Positions 42,550 through 51,315 of a stretch of 64,000 nucleotides of DNA are shown here, piece by piece. Origin of the DNA: Armatimonadota bacterium (GTDB lineage Bacteria; Armatimonadota; Zipacnadia; Zipacnadales; UBA11051); assembly GCA_013178155.1 (NCBI GenBank), contig JABLXH010000005.1, positions 1 to 64,000 on the forward strand, read 5' to 3'. The notes beneath the pieces are model-generated. The model was not told where the DNA came from and ran no database searches. It saw only the letters and a list, made by a program, of their open reading frames with translations. The translations under genes were made by a program, and so were the position numbers. Each line of letters begins with the position of its first letter. Position 1 is the first letter of the stretch.

Positions 42550-43821
42550 CTAACGCAAGGTATGCAGGGCCATGCCGGCCACGCCCAGCGCGCCGGACGC
42601 CGCCAGAGCCATCAGTGCTGGCCGCCCCACCGCCACGCCGGCGACAGACACGGCATAGATGCCCTTGGCGATGTTGTTGCTGGCGGCCGCGATGGCCACA
42701 GCCATCGCGGCGGCGGACAGTGGCGTACCGACTTGGGCGCTCTGCGTTAAGCCCATCACAAACGGGTCCACATCGGTCACTCCCATCACCGCCGCCAGGG
42801 CGTAGACACCGCCACTGCCCAGGTACTGGACGACCAGCCGCGTGACCACGGTCAGGACGAGAAACACGGCCGCGAAGAGAAAGGCGGTCTGCAGCTCCAG
42901 CGGATTCTGCCCGATGTCCGCGCCCGGCGCAGCCGGCGCCTCAGGCTGACGCTCGCTGCGCAGGATGAAGAAGGCAGCGCTCCCGGTGGCCGCAGCGAGG
43001 AGCAGCAGGACGGGCAGCGTGTGCATACCCAGCACCGGGTTGAAGATGTAGATGAGCACGCACAGCCGCACGTACATCACCGCGGAGGCGGCCACGATGG
43101 CCCCGGCGTAGCGACGCGGCTGGTCGGTTCCGACGGACCGGCGAGACAGTGAGATGGTCGTCACGGTGCTGGAGTACGCTCCCCCGAGCACAGCGGTGAG
43201 CAGTGCGCTGTCACCAGCCCGCAGGAACCGCTGAAGGAGGTAGCTGGCGTATGAGATGGCGCTCACCGCGACCACAACCAGCCAGGTCTGCTGCGGGTTG
43301 AGCCGAAACTGCGTGAACTCCTGGTTCGGCACGATCGGCAGAATGACGGCCGTCAGCAGGAGGAACCTGACAAAGGTCACCAGCTCCCCCCGGTCAAGTC
43401 TGGCGGCTAGCCCCTGCAGCGGCCGTTTCGCGCTGAGCAGCAGGACATCGGCCACGGCCAGCGTCACCGCGATCCAGTACTCGCTGCGCGCCACCAGGGC
43501 GCCCATGGCGAAGGCCACCAGCGCGGCCAGTTCACTGGTAAAGCCGTAGGTGCCGTCGCGCTGCTTATGGAGATACGAGGCAATGAGAAAGGCCGTTACC
43601 GCCAGCAGTCCCGCGGTGAAAGGCACCATGCTGTCCGGTGAGAGCAAGACCAGCGTATAGCCGAAGAGCGCGATGAGGACAAACGTGCGCACGCCTGCCG
43701 CGATGTACTTGCCAGGCTGCAGCTTGTGCTCCTCGCGCTCCAGCCCCATGAGCAGGGACAGGAGCAGAACGAGAGCGATCTGAGCAAACGAAGACGAGGC
43801 TATCTCACGGACCGTGTCCAT
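42550..43821 (-). CDS. MgtC/DUF4010 family membrane protein
   Basis: The 423-residue product has about 12 membrane helices. The N-terminal part contains an MgtC-like stretch (LLSLLMGLEREEHK, followed by GVRTFVLIALFGYTLVLL), and the C-terminal two thirds match DUF4010 (ILPIVPNQEF, GAYSSTVTTISLSRR, GVTDVDPFVMGL). Such proteins are predicted transporters or ion-homeostasis factors; the substrate is unknown. It is the second gene of the long leftward run, 27 bp before the acyl-CoA ligase. Confidence 0.87.
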   Translation of the reverse strand: MDTVREIASSSFAQIALVLLLSLLMGLEREEHKLQPGKYIAAGVRTFVLIALFGYTLVLLSPDSMVPFTAGLLAVTAFLIASYLHKQRDGTYGFTSELAALVAFAMGALVARSEYWIAVTLAVADVLLLSAKRPLQGLAARLDRGELVTFVRFLLLTAVILPIVPNQEFTQFRLNPQQTWLVVVAVSAISYASYLLQRFLRAGDSALLTAVLGGAYSSTVTTISLSRRSVGTDQPRRYAGAIVAASAVMYVRLCVLIYIFNPVLGMHTLPVLLLLAAATGSAAFFILRSERQPEAPAAPGADIGQNPLELQTAFLFAAVFLVLTVVTRLVVQYLGSGGVYALAAVMGVTDVDPFVMGLTQSAQVGTPLSAAAMAVAIAAASNNIAKGIYAVSVAGVAVGRPALMALAASGALGVAGMALHTLR

Positions 43822-43828
43822 CCCATGG

Positions 43829-43960
43829 CTACCCTGACTGTTGTCGGCTGGTCATATAGCCGTCCCACAGCGTGTAGTCCGCCGCGACGTCTCTGTGGCA
43901 GCAGGCGCAACACCGGTCCAGACGGTGGCACCGCATCCAGAGCCCTCGCCACCAAACCAT
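43829..43960 (-). CDS. Candidate Cys/Trp-rich microprotein
   Basis: A 43-residue frame on the minus strand runs from ATG 43960 to TAG, 7 bp before the DUF4010 start. It begins MVWWRGLWMRCHRLD and has a dense metal-binding-like core RCCACCHRD, then ADYTLWDGYMTSRQQSG. Five Cys and two His in about 15 residues resemble a tiny zinc or heme-type site, and the amino-acid composition downstream is protein-like. There is no strong Shine-Dalgarno, and a competing 94-residue frame overlaps. Coding status is uncertain. Confidence 0.4.
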   Translation of the reverse strand: MVWWRGLWMRCHRLDRCCACCHRDVAADYTLWDGYMTSRQQSG

Positions 43961-44108
43961 CGGCGACCACCAGGACCGCCTTGACCCCGCTGACCTGCAT
44001 TGGCACCCTTCCTCTCCGGAACGGCGCGAACCTTCGTCCAGTACGGAGGGTTAGCCCGAAGGCAAGCAGAAGGAACCTGATCATCCCGTCAGTTTGTGGA
44101 GGCAGGTC

Positions 44109-47100
44109 ATGTCTCGGTTCCCCGCCGTCTGGCTGATGGTCTCACCGCTTCTGGCGGCGCCACCGGCCACAGGTCTTGAGCTCGTGCCCGTGCCGGACGT
44201 GCCTTGGTTTGAGCTCCGCGCCCCTGGGCTCAGCTCGGAACCGCTGATTGTGCGGCTCCCGGAGCACATCGTCACCCTGGAGGGCCTCGTCCCGCAGGGG
44301 GTGGTCTGGGAGCAGGCAAACGAGGGGTGTTGGCGCTTCCGCTGGGAGGCTGACCGTAGCCTGAAAACCGCCAAGCAGACCGATTTCAGGGGTGAGGTGA
44401 CCACTGCTGCTGACGAGGTGGCTTTCACGTTCCACATTACCAACCCCACCGACTCAGCCTGGACCTCGGAACGGTACAACGCCTTTGATGTCATCTGCGG
44501 CCGCATTCCGGGCCTGCGCGATCCGGAGGGCACCCGCACCTTTGTCTACGTGAACGATCGCTTCGTGAGCGTCAAGGAGGCCCTCGGCGATCAGCTTCAG
44601 CCCGGGCAGGCGAGCTGGATGGTGCTCCGCGGCAGCCATCAGGCACCGGATTTCCGCCAGTACACCCACCGTCTCATGGCCCGCACCTCGGAGGATGGAC
44701 AATGGGTAGTGGCCATAGCCAGCGACACAGGTGACGGCGCGACTTTCAACCTCGATCCCGACACGTCCTGCATCCATCAGAACCGGACGTGGAAACCGCT
44801 CCAAGCGAGAGAGAGTCGGGTACTGCGGGGGAAAGTGTACGTTCTGCAGGGCGGTCTCGCGGACCTCTGGGAACGCTACCTGGCCGACGAGCGCACTTGG
44901 GCCCGGGACCGGGATACGGCCCAGGTACAGGGCCAGCAGGGCGCCAAGCAGGAACAGGAGACCGTTGTGGGTTACCTGCCCACAGTATGGGCGCCGCCCA
45001 CGCCATCGCCCACGTTGCAGCGACTGGCTCGCATGCGACCAGTGTCACTGCCCGAACATCCATTGGCCGCCTGGGTCGCCGACCGCCTGGCACGAGACAC
45101 CGGGCAGCGCGCTGAACGCAGCGCTATCGCCGGAGAGCTAGCGGCTTTCCGGAAGACGGAGAGGACCTGGGTGAGGCAGGATGGCAGTGGCCTGTGGATC
45201 AGCAACGGCGAGGTCGGTGTGGCACTACTGCCGCCGGCCGAGGGCTTGGCAATCGCCAGCCTGTATCATCTGCCGACACGGACCGAGTGCATCTTCAGCC
45301 CCCCCACGTCGGGGCCGCCGTGGCGTCTCCAGCGGTTCGAGGGCGCGGGTCTGGTAGATGATTCCCCCACACAGGGCGCCCCGGAGGTGCAGGTCATCTG
45401 TCGGAGAGGCGGCGCTACGGTGCACATGGTGTGGCGGGGACCGGTGGCGGTGCACGCAACGCTGACACTACCCCCGGCTGGCAGTTTGCTTCGCTGGCGG
45501 GCTCAGCTCATCCCGCGTGAGGGGCAAGCGCTGCCATACGCGCTGCACTTCCCGGTTATCCACGGTCTCGGGGCGCCAGGGGAGAACGACATCACCACTA
45601 GCTGGGGTAGTGGAAGAGGTCAGCTCTTCCGTGGGGCCCGGGCCAGACTGTGGAACAGCGACTGCCGATACCCCGACAGCAACTGGACCACCCAGATGCT
45701 GTCCATGAGTTTCGGTCCGTCCGTATTGTACCTGGCCTGCCACGATGGGACGTATCAGACCAAGTCCTTCGCCCTGGATCCGGGGGGTGAGTTCCGCTTC
45801 ACCAACTACGTACCACAGAACGGCTCCGGGAAGCCGCTCATGTACGAATCCCCGGAGATGGTCATTGGCCCCCTGGAGGGCGACTGGTTCACCGCCGCCC
45901 AGACGTACCGCCAGTGGGCGCTTCGGCAGCAGTGGTGTGCTGCCGGCCCACTCCGCCAGCGCGTTCGCAGGGGCCAGATGGCTCGTGCCTTGCTCGAAGC
46001 CCCCTTTGTCGCCAAACCCAACTGGACCTTTGGTGATGGTGATGACTGGAGCAAGCACTTGCTCGCTACGGAGATCTATGGTCTCAGGCACCTAGGCGCT
46101 GACCGCGAACTCGTGGGGCGCGACCTGCCTGTCTCCGTCTGGTGGTACGGTTGGGAGAACGAACGCTTCGATGACGATACGCCGATCTTCACACCCCGTG
46201 AAGGAGTGGCCCAGGCCTTCCGCCGGCAGGTAGAGGAAGGTCTCACCGTGATGCCCTACACCCAGTCTCTGCTGTGGGACACCGAGACCCCACGCTTCGA
46301 CGCGGAGGCGCGGGCCGCAGTGTGCAAGTCGCGGGACGGCCTGCCCCAGGTCACGCAATGGCACTGGTGCGAGGCCGCGAGCATGTGCCTGTCGCAGCAG
46401 GTCTGTCAGAAGGCTTCCATCGGTCTGGCCCGGACCGTCGCAGAAGCGGGTGCCAACGCCATCTACCTGGATGCTTTCCCCGTGATGAGAGAGTGCTGGG
46501 ACACCGCTCACGGCCATCCGCTGGGCGTCGGCGGCAACTGGTGGGCAGACAGCGTGCGCAGCATCCTAAGAGGCATCAAGGCCCAGCAAGGGCCTCAATT
46601 CGGCATCATGCAGGAGTACTACTCAGAACCCTACCTGGACCTGGTGGACTTGCAGATGAGCTGGTGGTACGTGGAGGAGACCGACTGCCCCCTGTTGCCG
46701 GCCATCTATAGCCAGTACGCCGTGTGGTCCGGCAGCCATACCCACAAGCACTACCCGGACGATATCATCTCATTTCGGATCAAGCAGGGCCGGTGCCTGC
46801 TTTGGGGCAGCCAACTCGGGCGCGCGCAGTTCTCCGACTATCTCTCTGACGAGGCCAAGGCCACCTTTCTCCGTCAGGCCGTGCGTCTGCGTTACCGTCT
46901 GACTGACGTGCTGACCTACGGGCGGATGTTGCGGCCGCCCCCCTGGGAGTGCCCGGTGCCCCGGGTGACCGCAGAGAAATGGAACATGGGCCACCTCGGC
47001 ACTCGCCGGCTGGAGTATGATGCGGTGGAGAGCGCTCTTTGGCGTGCCGACGACGGCAGCGCGGTGCTTCTGCTGGCCAACTACGACGATGCGCCGCACA

Positions 47101-47270
47101 ACGTGCGCTTTCGGGTCAGCCCGTGGTGGCGAGGGGCGCAGGCTCGTGCCAGCCTGCTAGGCGGCGACCAGGAGCGAACATGGCGAGCCACGGTGCGAGC
47201 GGGAGACCTCCTGGACCTCGAGCTCCCCGACGCCGCAGTCTGCGCACTGCGTTTCGTACCCGCAGATTGA
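44109..47270 (+). CDS. Large secreted DUF6259-like glycosidase
   Basis: ATG 44109 with GGAGG 6 nt upstream gives 1053 residues and a signal peptide (MSRFPAVWLMVSPLLAAPPATG). The N-terminal ~600 residues are beta-rich, including galactose-mutarotase-like sandwich segments (LPPAGSLLRWRAQLIPREG). A TIM barrel follows from about 640. Strand GANAIYLDAFP (Asp788) is the characteristic YLD nucleophile-like strand of DUF6259/GH36-related barrels, with FGIMQEYYSEPYLDLVD as a later Glu-bearing strand. A C-terminal beta domain closes the protein. The substrate is unknown; alpha-linked sugars would fit the clan. It is monocistronic and converges with the next gene at 5 bp. Confidence 0.75.
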   Translation: MSRFPAVWLMVSPLLAAPPATGLELVPVPDVPWFELRAPGLSSEPLIVRLPEHIVTLEGLVPQGVVWEQANEGCWRFRWEADRSLKTAKQTDFRGEVTTAADEVAFTFHITNPTDSAWTSERYNAFDVICGRIPGLRDPEGTRTFVYVNDRFVSVKEALGDQLQPGQASWMVLRGSHQAPDFRQYTHRLMARTSEDGQWVVAIASDTGDGATFNLDPDTSCIHQNRTWKPLQARESRVLRGKVYVLQGGLADLWERYLADERTWARDRDTAQVQGQQGAKQEQETVVGYLPTVWAPPTPSPTLQRLARMRPVSLPEHPLAAWVADRLARDTGQRAERSAIAGELAAFRKTERTWVRQDGSGLWISNGEVGVALLPPAEGLAIASLYHLPTRTECIFSPPTSGPPWRLQRFEGAGLVDDSPTQGAPEVQVICRRGGATVHMVWRGPVAVHATLTLPPAGSLLRWRAQLIPREGQALPYALHFPVIHGLGAPGENDITTSWGSGRGQLFRGARARLWNSDCRYPDSNWTTQMLSMSFGPSVLYLACHDGTYQTKSFALDPGGEFRFTNYVPQNGSGKPLMYESPEMVIGPLEGDWFTAAQTYRQWALRQQWCAAGPLRQRVRRGQMARALLEAPFVAKPNWTFGDGDDWSKHLLATEIYGLRHLGADRELVGRDLPVSVWWYGWENERFDDDTPIFTPREGVAQAFRRQVEEGLTVMPYTQSLLWDTETPRFDAEARAAVCKSRDGLPQVTQWHWCEAASMCLSQQVCQKASIGLARTVAEAGANAIYLDAFPVMRECWDTAHGHPLGVGGNWWADSVRSILRGIKAQQGPQFGIMQEYYSEPYLDLVDLQMSWWYVEETDCPLLPAIYSQYAVWSGSHTHKHYPDDIISFRIKQGRCLLWGSQLGRAQFSDYLSDEAKATFLRQAVRLRYRLTDVLTYGRMLRPPPWECPVPRVTAEKWNMGHLGTRRLEYDAVESALWRADDGSAVLLLANYDDAPHNVRFRVSPWWRGAQARASLLGGDQERTWRATVRAGDLLDLELPDAAVCALRFVPAD

Positions 47271-47288
47271 GAGCTTAGCGGGCTCTCA
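47268..47288. terminator. Hairpin spanning two convergent stop codons
   Basis: TGAGAGC/GCTCTCA with a 7-nt loop includes the TGA of the rightward gene and lies across the TAA of the leftward gene. It is short and lacks T-tracts, so it would be a weak bidirectional terminator. Confidence 0.35.
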
Positions 47289-48387
47289 GCAGCGCTCCGT
47301 CGCCTGGCTTGAGGGCGAAGCGTGTGGCAGTGACGCCGCGGGCGCCGTCACGCAGTTCCACCGGCCTCCAGGCCTTTGTCGCGACGTCGAATCGCTCCAG
47401 CACGTGGACACCGGCCGGAAAGGCCAGATTGACCGGCTGGGTGCGGTCTATGGCGCGGTTCACCACGAACACGTAGCGCTGCCTGCCAGGCCCTTCAAAC
47501 AAGCCGAGAGTCAGATTGCGATTGCGCGGCTGGACCCACAGGTCACCAGGGACCGGGCGGGTGTGGTCGGGAACGGGGGCAGTATGCACCACATCCAGCG
47601 ACCGGAGTTGCAGCAGGATAGGGCCGAGGGCTGCCATCTCGTGGTTGAGGACCTTAATGTCACGCCCGGCGGCATTCAGTGTGCGTTCCGACGGCTCACC
47701 GCGCTCAAAGGCCAGGCCGCTGGTGAACCACTGGATACCGCGCACACCGTAGGCCATGGCTAGATACACGCTTTGGCGAAGCTTGGCCTGGTTGTCCGGC
47801 AGGTAGGTGGCCCCTTCCTTGCCCCATTCCCAGCGGGGGTCGGCGTTGGACTCCACCCAGCAGATCAGGTCCTGGTTGTGCTTGAGCGCCGCTTCGCGGT
47901 GCGCTTCGAGCCGCCAGCAGTAGTTATGCGGTCCCCACCACCACTGGTAGTAGTCGTAGCTCAGGAACCGGGGCTTGACCAGCTCGTAGTACCTCTCCAG
48001 GTTCATCCACGCCATCAGATTAACGTACGCCGGATGGTTGGGATCGGCCGCATGGTACTGGGCCACGACCTCTCCGGTAGCCGCGAAAGCATCCTCCGGC
48101 GGCTCATCCCGCACGTACCACCCCCATACTACTGGGTCGTCCTTCATCTTGGCCGCCAGCTCCGGGCTGCCATCCATGACGATGGCGCGGATACCGTAGG
48201 GCCGCAGCAGGTCCAGGTGCTCGACCTTGGCCATCACGGTGTTGAAACCCGCATCAGCGAAGGCTTTGGCGCTCTCGGCATCGGTCGGCGCGCCCCAGGT
48301 GCTGATCATGAAGCGGTCAAGACGCCATTGTGCCTGGGCCTCGGCCGGTATCACGAACACGAGTGCAAGCAGCGTCAGTCTGTTCAT
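47275..48387 (-). CDS. Secreted TIM-barrel glycosidase-like protein
   Basis: I start at ATG 48387, with GAGGTGG upstream and a signal peptide (MNRLTLLALVFVIPAEAQA), giving 370 residues. The fold looks like a GH42/GH-A-type barrel: FMISTWGAPTD, GFNTVMAKVEHLDLL, VVWGWYVRDEPPED (with Asp-Glu in a typical acid/base position), ICWVESNADP and IQWFTSGLA. The last ~90 residues form a beta domain with an FVVNRA strand. It overlaps the upstream GT-C gene by 4 bp (ATGA), so it is translated with envelope glycosyltransferases, which suggests trimming or modifying the same glycan. Confidence 0.7.
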   Translation of the reverse strand: MNRLTLLALVFVIPAEAQAQWRLDRFMISTWGAPTDAESAKAFADAGFNTVMAKVEHLDLLRPYGIRAIVMDGSPELAAKMKDDPVVWGWYVRDEPPEDAFAATGEVVAQYHAADPNHPAYVNLMAWMNLERYYELVKPRFLSYDYYQWWWGPHNYCWRLEAHREAALKHNQDLICWVESNADPRWEWGKEGATYLPDNQAKLRQSVYLAMAYGVRGIQWFTSGLAFERGEPSERTLNAAGRDIKVLNHEMAALGPILLQLRSLDVVHTAPVPDHTRPVPGDLWVQPRNRNLTLGLFEGPGRQRYVFVVNRAIDRTQPVNLAFPAGVHVLERFDVATKAWRPVELRDGARGVTATRFALKPGDGALLRAR

Positions 48388-49799
48388 AGTTGGTCCACCT
48401 CTTTGGATTGCGGCGTCCTTTCGGCGGCTGCCTTCCTTCTGAGTGAGCGCAGGCCAGGGCACTTTGGGTGTGCCAGCAGCCAGGAGACCAAGGCCCCAGC
48501 GGCGCCACAGCCGAGCAGGGCCCAGAAGAGAGTGTCAAACTGGGTCCCGGCGAGCAGGCCCTGATAGAGGTCAATCGGGTCGAAACTCGATAGGACGACC
48601 AGTCCAAGTCTGTGCCCGGCCGGATTCTCCGCATAGCGGTAGAACAGCTCATGGCCATTCATGCCAACGGTGAAGAAGAGCAGCAGATAGAAGGCGCCTT
48701 CGGTCAGGAAGCGGCGAGCGGGCGCACAGGGTTGCGTCATGTAGCCGTCTATCCAGACCCCCAGGGCCAGGAACAGCACGGGGGCCACGCAGGTCAGATA
48801 GCGCGTATCCTGCGCTGTCCCCCCCGCCCAGGTCGCATGGGCCGCGGTAGTCACCAGGACCGCCACGAAGGTGCCCAGACACAGTGCCGCCTCGGCGGCC
48901 TGACGACGGAACTGGAGCGCATAGCCCCAGACAGCGAGCCAGGCCACCGGTGACAGCGTGAATAGACCGCGAACCATGCCCCCGCCAAAGAGCAGCCCCT
49001 GCAGACCCTCGCGGAGGTCGCCTGACCAGGCCATGCTCTCTTGCCAGCCCGGTCGGTAGGCGTAGGCCGTGTGCCAGGGGCTGCCAAAACAGGACCAGTG
49101 GTAGAAGGCCAGGAGGCCCATGGCCAGGGCCCACGTGAGTGCAGCCGGCCACAGTGTCCGTAGAGCCAGCCAGCGGCCATGGCGCCACCGGCAGGCCACG
49201 ACATAGGTTGTCAGCAGGGGTGTCAAGATGATGAGCTGGTACTCCGTTGCGGCTGCGTAACCGACTGCCCAGCCGAGGAGCGGGGCCACCCAGCGCGCCG
49301 AACGAGCTTCATCGCCGATCCGGAGTGCCAGGTAGACCGACGCGAGCACGAGCATGGCGGCAGGTACGTGCGAGAACAACAGGTGGGCGTAACGCCAGAC
49401 CAGGGTCCCGAGGGCCACCGCCAGTGCGGTCAACAGCGAGGCGTAGACACCGGCCCAGCGCCGCGCCAGAACGTAGCTGAGGAAGGCGACGGTCACGCCG
49501 ACCAGGGCCGGAAACGTCTTCACGTCGAGCCCCAGGGCTACACAAACGGCCGCCATGAAGGCTGTGCCTGGAGCGCGGTCGCTGTAGAAGTGGCCGTCTC
49601 GCATCGCATAGTCAACGCCCGAGGTGCTGGCGAAGCGTTTGTCAATACAGAAGGTGTGGTCTTCCACGATGGCCTGAACCAGCGCCAGGTGAGAGCCGTC
49701 GTTGGAGGACCGCTGGAGGGTCGGGCTGTAGTAGATGTAGCCCAGAGCCACCAGTAGCCCTGCAGCCCAACCCAGCGGAATCCGGGCCTCAGCGTGCAT
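48384..49799 (-). CDS. GT-C type polytopic glycosyltransferase-like membrane protein
   Basis: From ATG 49799 (MHAEARIPLGWAAGL) the product has 471 residues and about 11 helices. The first extracytoplasmic loop carries an acidic SNDGSHLALVQAIVEDH and a HFYSDRAPGTAFMAA motif, as in GT39/PMT-like and ArnT-like enzymes that take sugars from polyprenyl-phosphate. The in-frame extension to 49829 lies inside the upstream gene. It overlaps genes on both sides. Acceptor and donor are not known. Confidence 0.78.
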   Translation of the reverse strand: MHAEARIPLGWAAGLLVALGYIYYSPTLQRSSNDGSHLALVQAIVEDHTFCIDKRFASTSGVDYAMRDGHFYSDRAPGTAFMAAVCVALGLDVKTFPALVGVTVAFLSYVLARRWAGVYASLLTALAVALGTLVWRYAHLLFSHVPAAMLVLASVYLALRIGDEARSARWVAPLLGWAVGYAAATEYQLIILTPLLTTYVVACRWRHGRWLALRTLWPAALTWALAMGLLAFYHWSCFGSPWHTAYAYRPGWQESMAWSGDLREGLQGLLFGGGMVRGLFTLSPVAWLAVWGYALQFRRQAAEAALCLGTFVAVLVTTAAHATWAGGTAQDTRYLTCVAPVLFLALGVWIDGYMTQPCAPARRFLTEGAFYLLLFFTVGMNGHELFYRYAENPAGHRLGLVVLSSFDPIDLYQGLLAGTQFDTLFWALLGCGAAGALVSWLLAHPKCPGLRSLRRKAAAERTPQSKEVDQL

Positions 49800-51315
49800 C
49801 GTGAGCCTCTCCGCCCTCGTCCCCGACACCCAGGCCCCACAGCAGGAGATAGGTAGTCAGGACGTAGTAGTTGAAGTAGCCCTGCTTATGTCCCAGGATG
49901 AATGCCAACACTGAGGCACCAAGACAACACGCCATGTTCCCCGCGTTGCGCCCCGGGTTACGCCAGGCTATGGCGAGTATGAGAGCTAACGCCACCAGCC
50001 AGCCTGCCGCCGGGGAGAGGTCCAGCGCCAAGCTGTTCTTGGCCAGGGCGAGCAGGGTCAGGGCCTGCGGCACCACAGGCCGCGCGAGATGCTTGGTTAC
50101 GACGATCTCCCAGAAATGCCCGGGTCCCCACAGAGCAAAGGGGGCGACCACGATAGCAAAGACCAGTGCGGCGGCCACCCAGAGACCACGCTGGCGTCCC
50201 CACTGTCGGGCCAGGCAAGGCAGGAACACAACAGCGTACTGCTTGGTCGCCAACAGGGCCCCCAGTGCGGCACCTGCCCAGGTTCCGGCCCGCGCGCCCC
50301 TTCCCGAGCCAGCCAGCAGAAGCATCGTTCCGGCCAGACAGGCCATCTGCGGCTCGATCCAGGACTGCTCCAGGAAGAAAGGGGTTCGTGGCAGGCAGAG
50401 GTAGAGCCCCGCGGCCAGGGCCCCCGGGCCCGTGCGTCCGGCAGCACGGGCCGCCAGAAAGAGCAGTACCGCCGCCAGGACGTCAGCCGCCACATTCACG
50501 TAGCGGACGTCTAGGCCCAGCAGGACCGCGGGCACACCCGTAAGGACCGCCACAGGGGGGTAGGTGGCCGGCCGGGGGTCAGGAGCGTCGTGGATACCGG
50601 CGGCACTAGCTCTGGCGGTGCCGTAGGGGCTGGCGTAATCCACAGCGTAGGGGTTCCGCCCTTGGAGAAGGAACCGGGGCGCTTGCTGCAGCCAGGCGTT
50701 CACGTCTATGATCGGGTCCGGCGAGGCCGTTACCGCCAGACCTCGTATCCCCAACCCCACGGCCACCAGCAGCCCCAGACGGACCAACCAGCCCCTTCCA
50801 GGCACCGGCTGGGCCAGGAAGCTGAGCCAGACCAGGTACCCTGCCGCCGCCAGCGCCACAATGGCGAGAACAGAGCCCAGCGCGGCGGGATCGGGGTAGC
50901 GCAACTGGCACGCCAGGACGGCGAAGCCCGACAGCAGAATGCCAGCGCCGATCAGACCGGCCTGAAGCGGGTCGCGGGGCCGCAGGCCGGCCAGGTGGGC
51001 GGTCATTGCTGTTAGCAGACCCACGACGGCCATGACTGCGTAAAGCATGGCCAGCATCCCGTTGGCAGTGAAAGCAGCTTCGCGAAGCAGCAGCACCATG
51101 AGGGCGAGAAAAGGGCCGTAAAGCATGACTCTGGGAGCACTGGCGGGCAGCCTCACCATCCGTGGCCGGGCGAGCATTGCGCAGAACGTTAGCACCGCGC
51201 CGGCAAGCACCAGCCCGATGGCCCCGGGTGAGTAGAACCCCAGGTTGGCCGTGTAGCCCGGCACCAGGAGGGGCACGGCCGCAAGGATGAGCAAGGCCCG
51301 GGAGCTAACCGCCAT
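49789..51315 (-). CDS. GT-C/GT87-like polytopic membrane glycosyltransferase
   Basis: The 508-residue product has about 13 hydrophobic helices. The first loop after the early helices holds ASPDPIIDVNAWLQQAPRFL and RNPYAVDYASPYG, resembling the GT87 polyprenol-phosphate-mannose transferases (acidic loop plus NPY). A late WIEPQMACLAGTMLLL is also family-like. It overlaps the YfhO gene upstream by 11 bp and the next GT-C gene downstream by 11 bp. It probably adds a sugar to an envelope glycan on the outer face of the inner membrane. Confidence 0.78.
   Translation of the reverse strand: MAVSSRALLILAAVPLLVPGYTANLGFYSPGAIGLVLAGAVLTFCAMLARPRMVRLPASAPRVMLYGPFLALMVLLLREAAFTANGMLAMLYAVMAVVGLLTAMTAHLAGLRPRDPLQAGLIGAGILLSGFAVLACQLRYPDPAALGSVLAIVALAAAGYLVWLSFLAQPVPGRGWLVRLGLLVAVGLGIRGLAVTASPDPIIDVNAWLQQAPRFLLQGRNPYAVDYASPYGTARASAAGIHDAPDPRPATYPPVAVLTGVPAVLLGLDVRYVNVAADVLAAVLLFLAARAAGRTGPGALAAGLYLCLPRTPFFLEQSWIEPQMACLAGTMLLLAGSGRGARAGTWAGAALGALLATKQYAVVFLPCLARQWGRQRGLWVAAALVFAIVVAPFALWGPGHFWEIVVTKHLARPVVPQALTLLALAKNSLALDLSPAAGWLVALALILAIAWRNPGRNAGNMACCLGASVLAFILGHKQGYFNYYVLTTYLLLWGLGVGDEGGEAHDAR

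Noticed and set aside
43800-44084. 94-codon leftward frame overlapping the candidate microprotein
   Set aside because: Arg/Leu/Val-rich chance-like composition; it runs past the DUF4010 start. The shorter alternative frame with clustered Cys looks better but is also uncertain.
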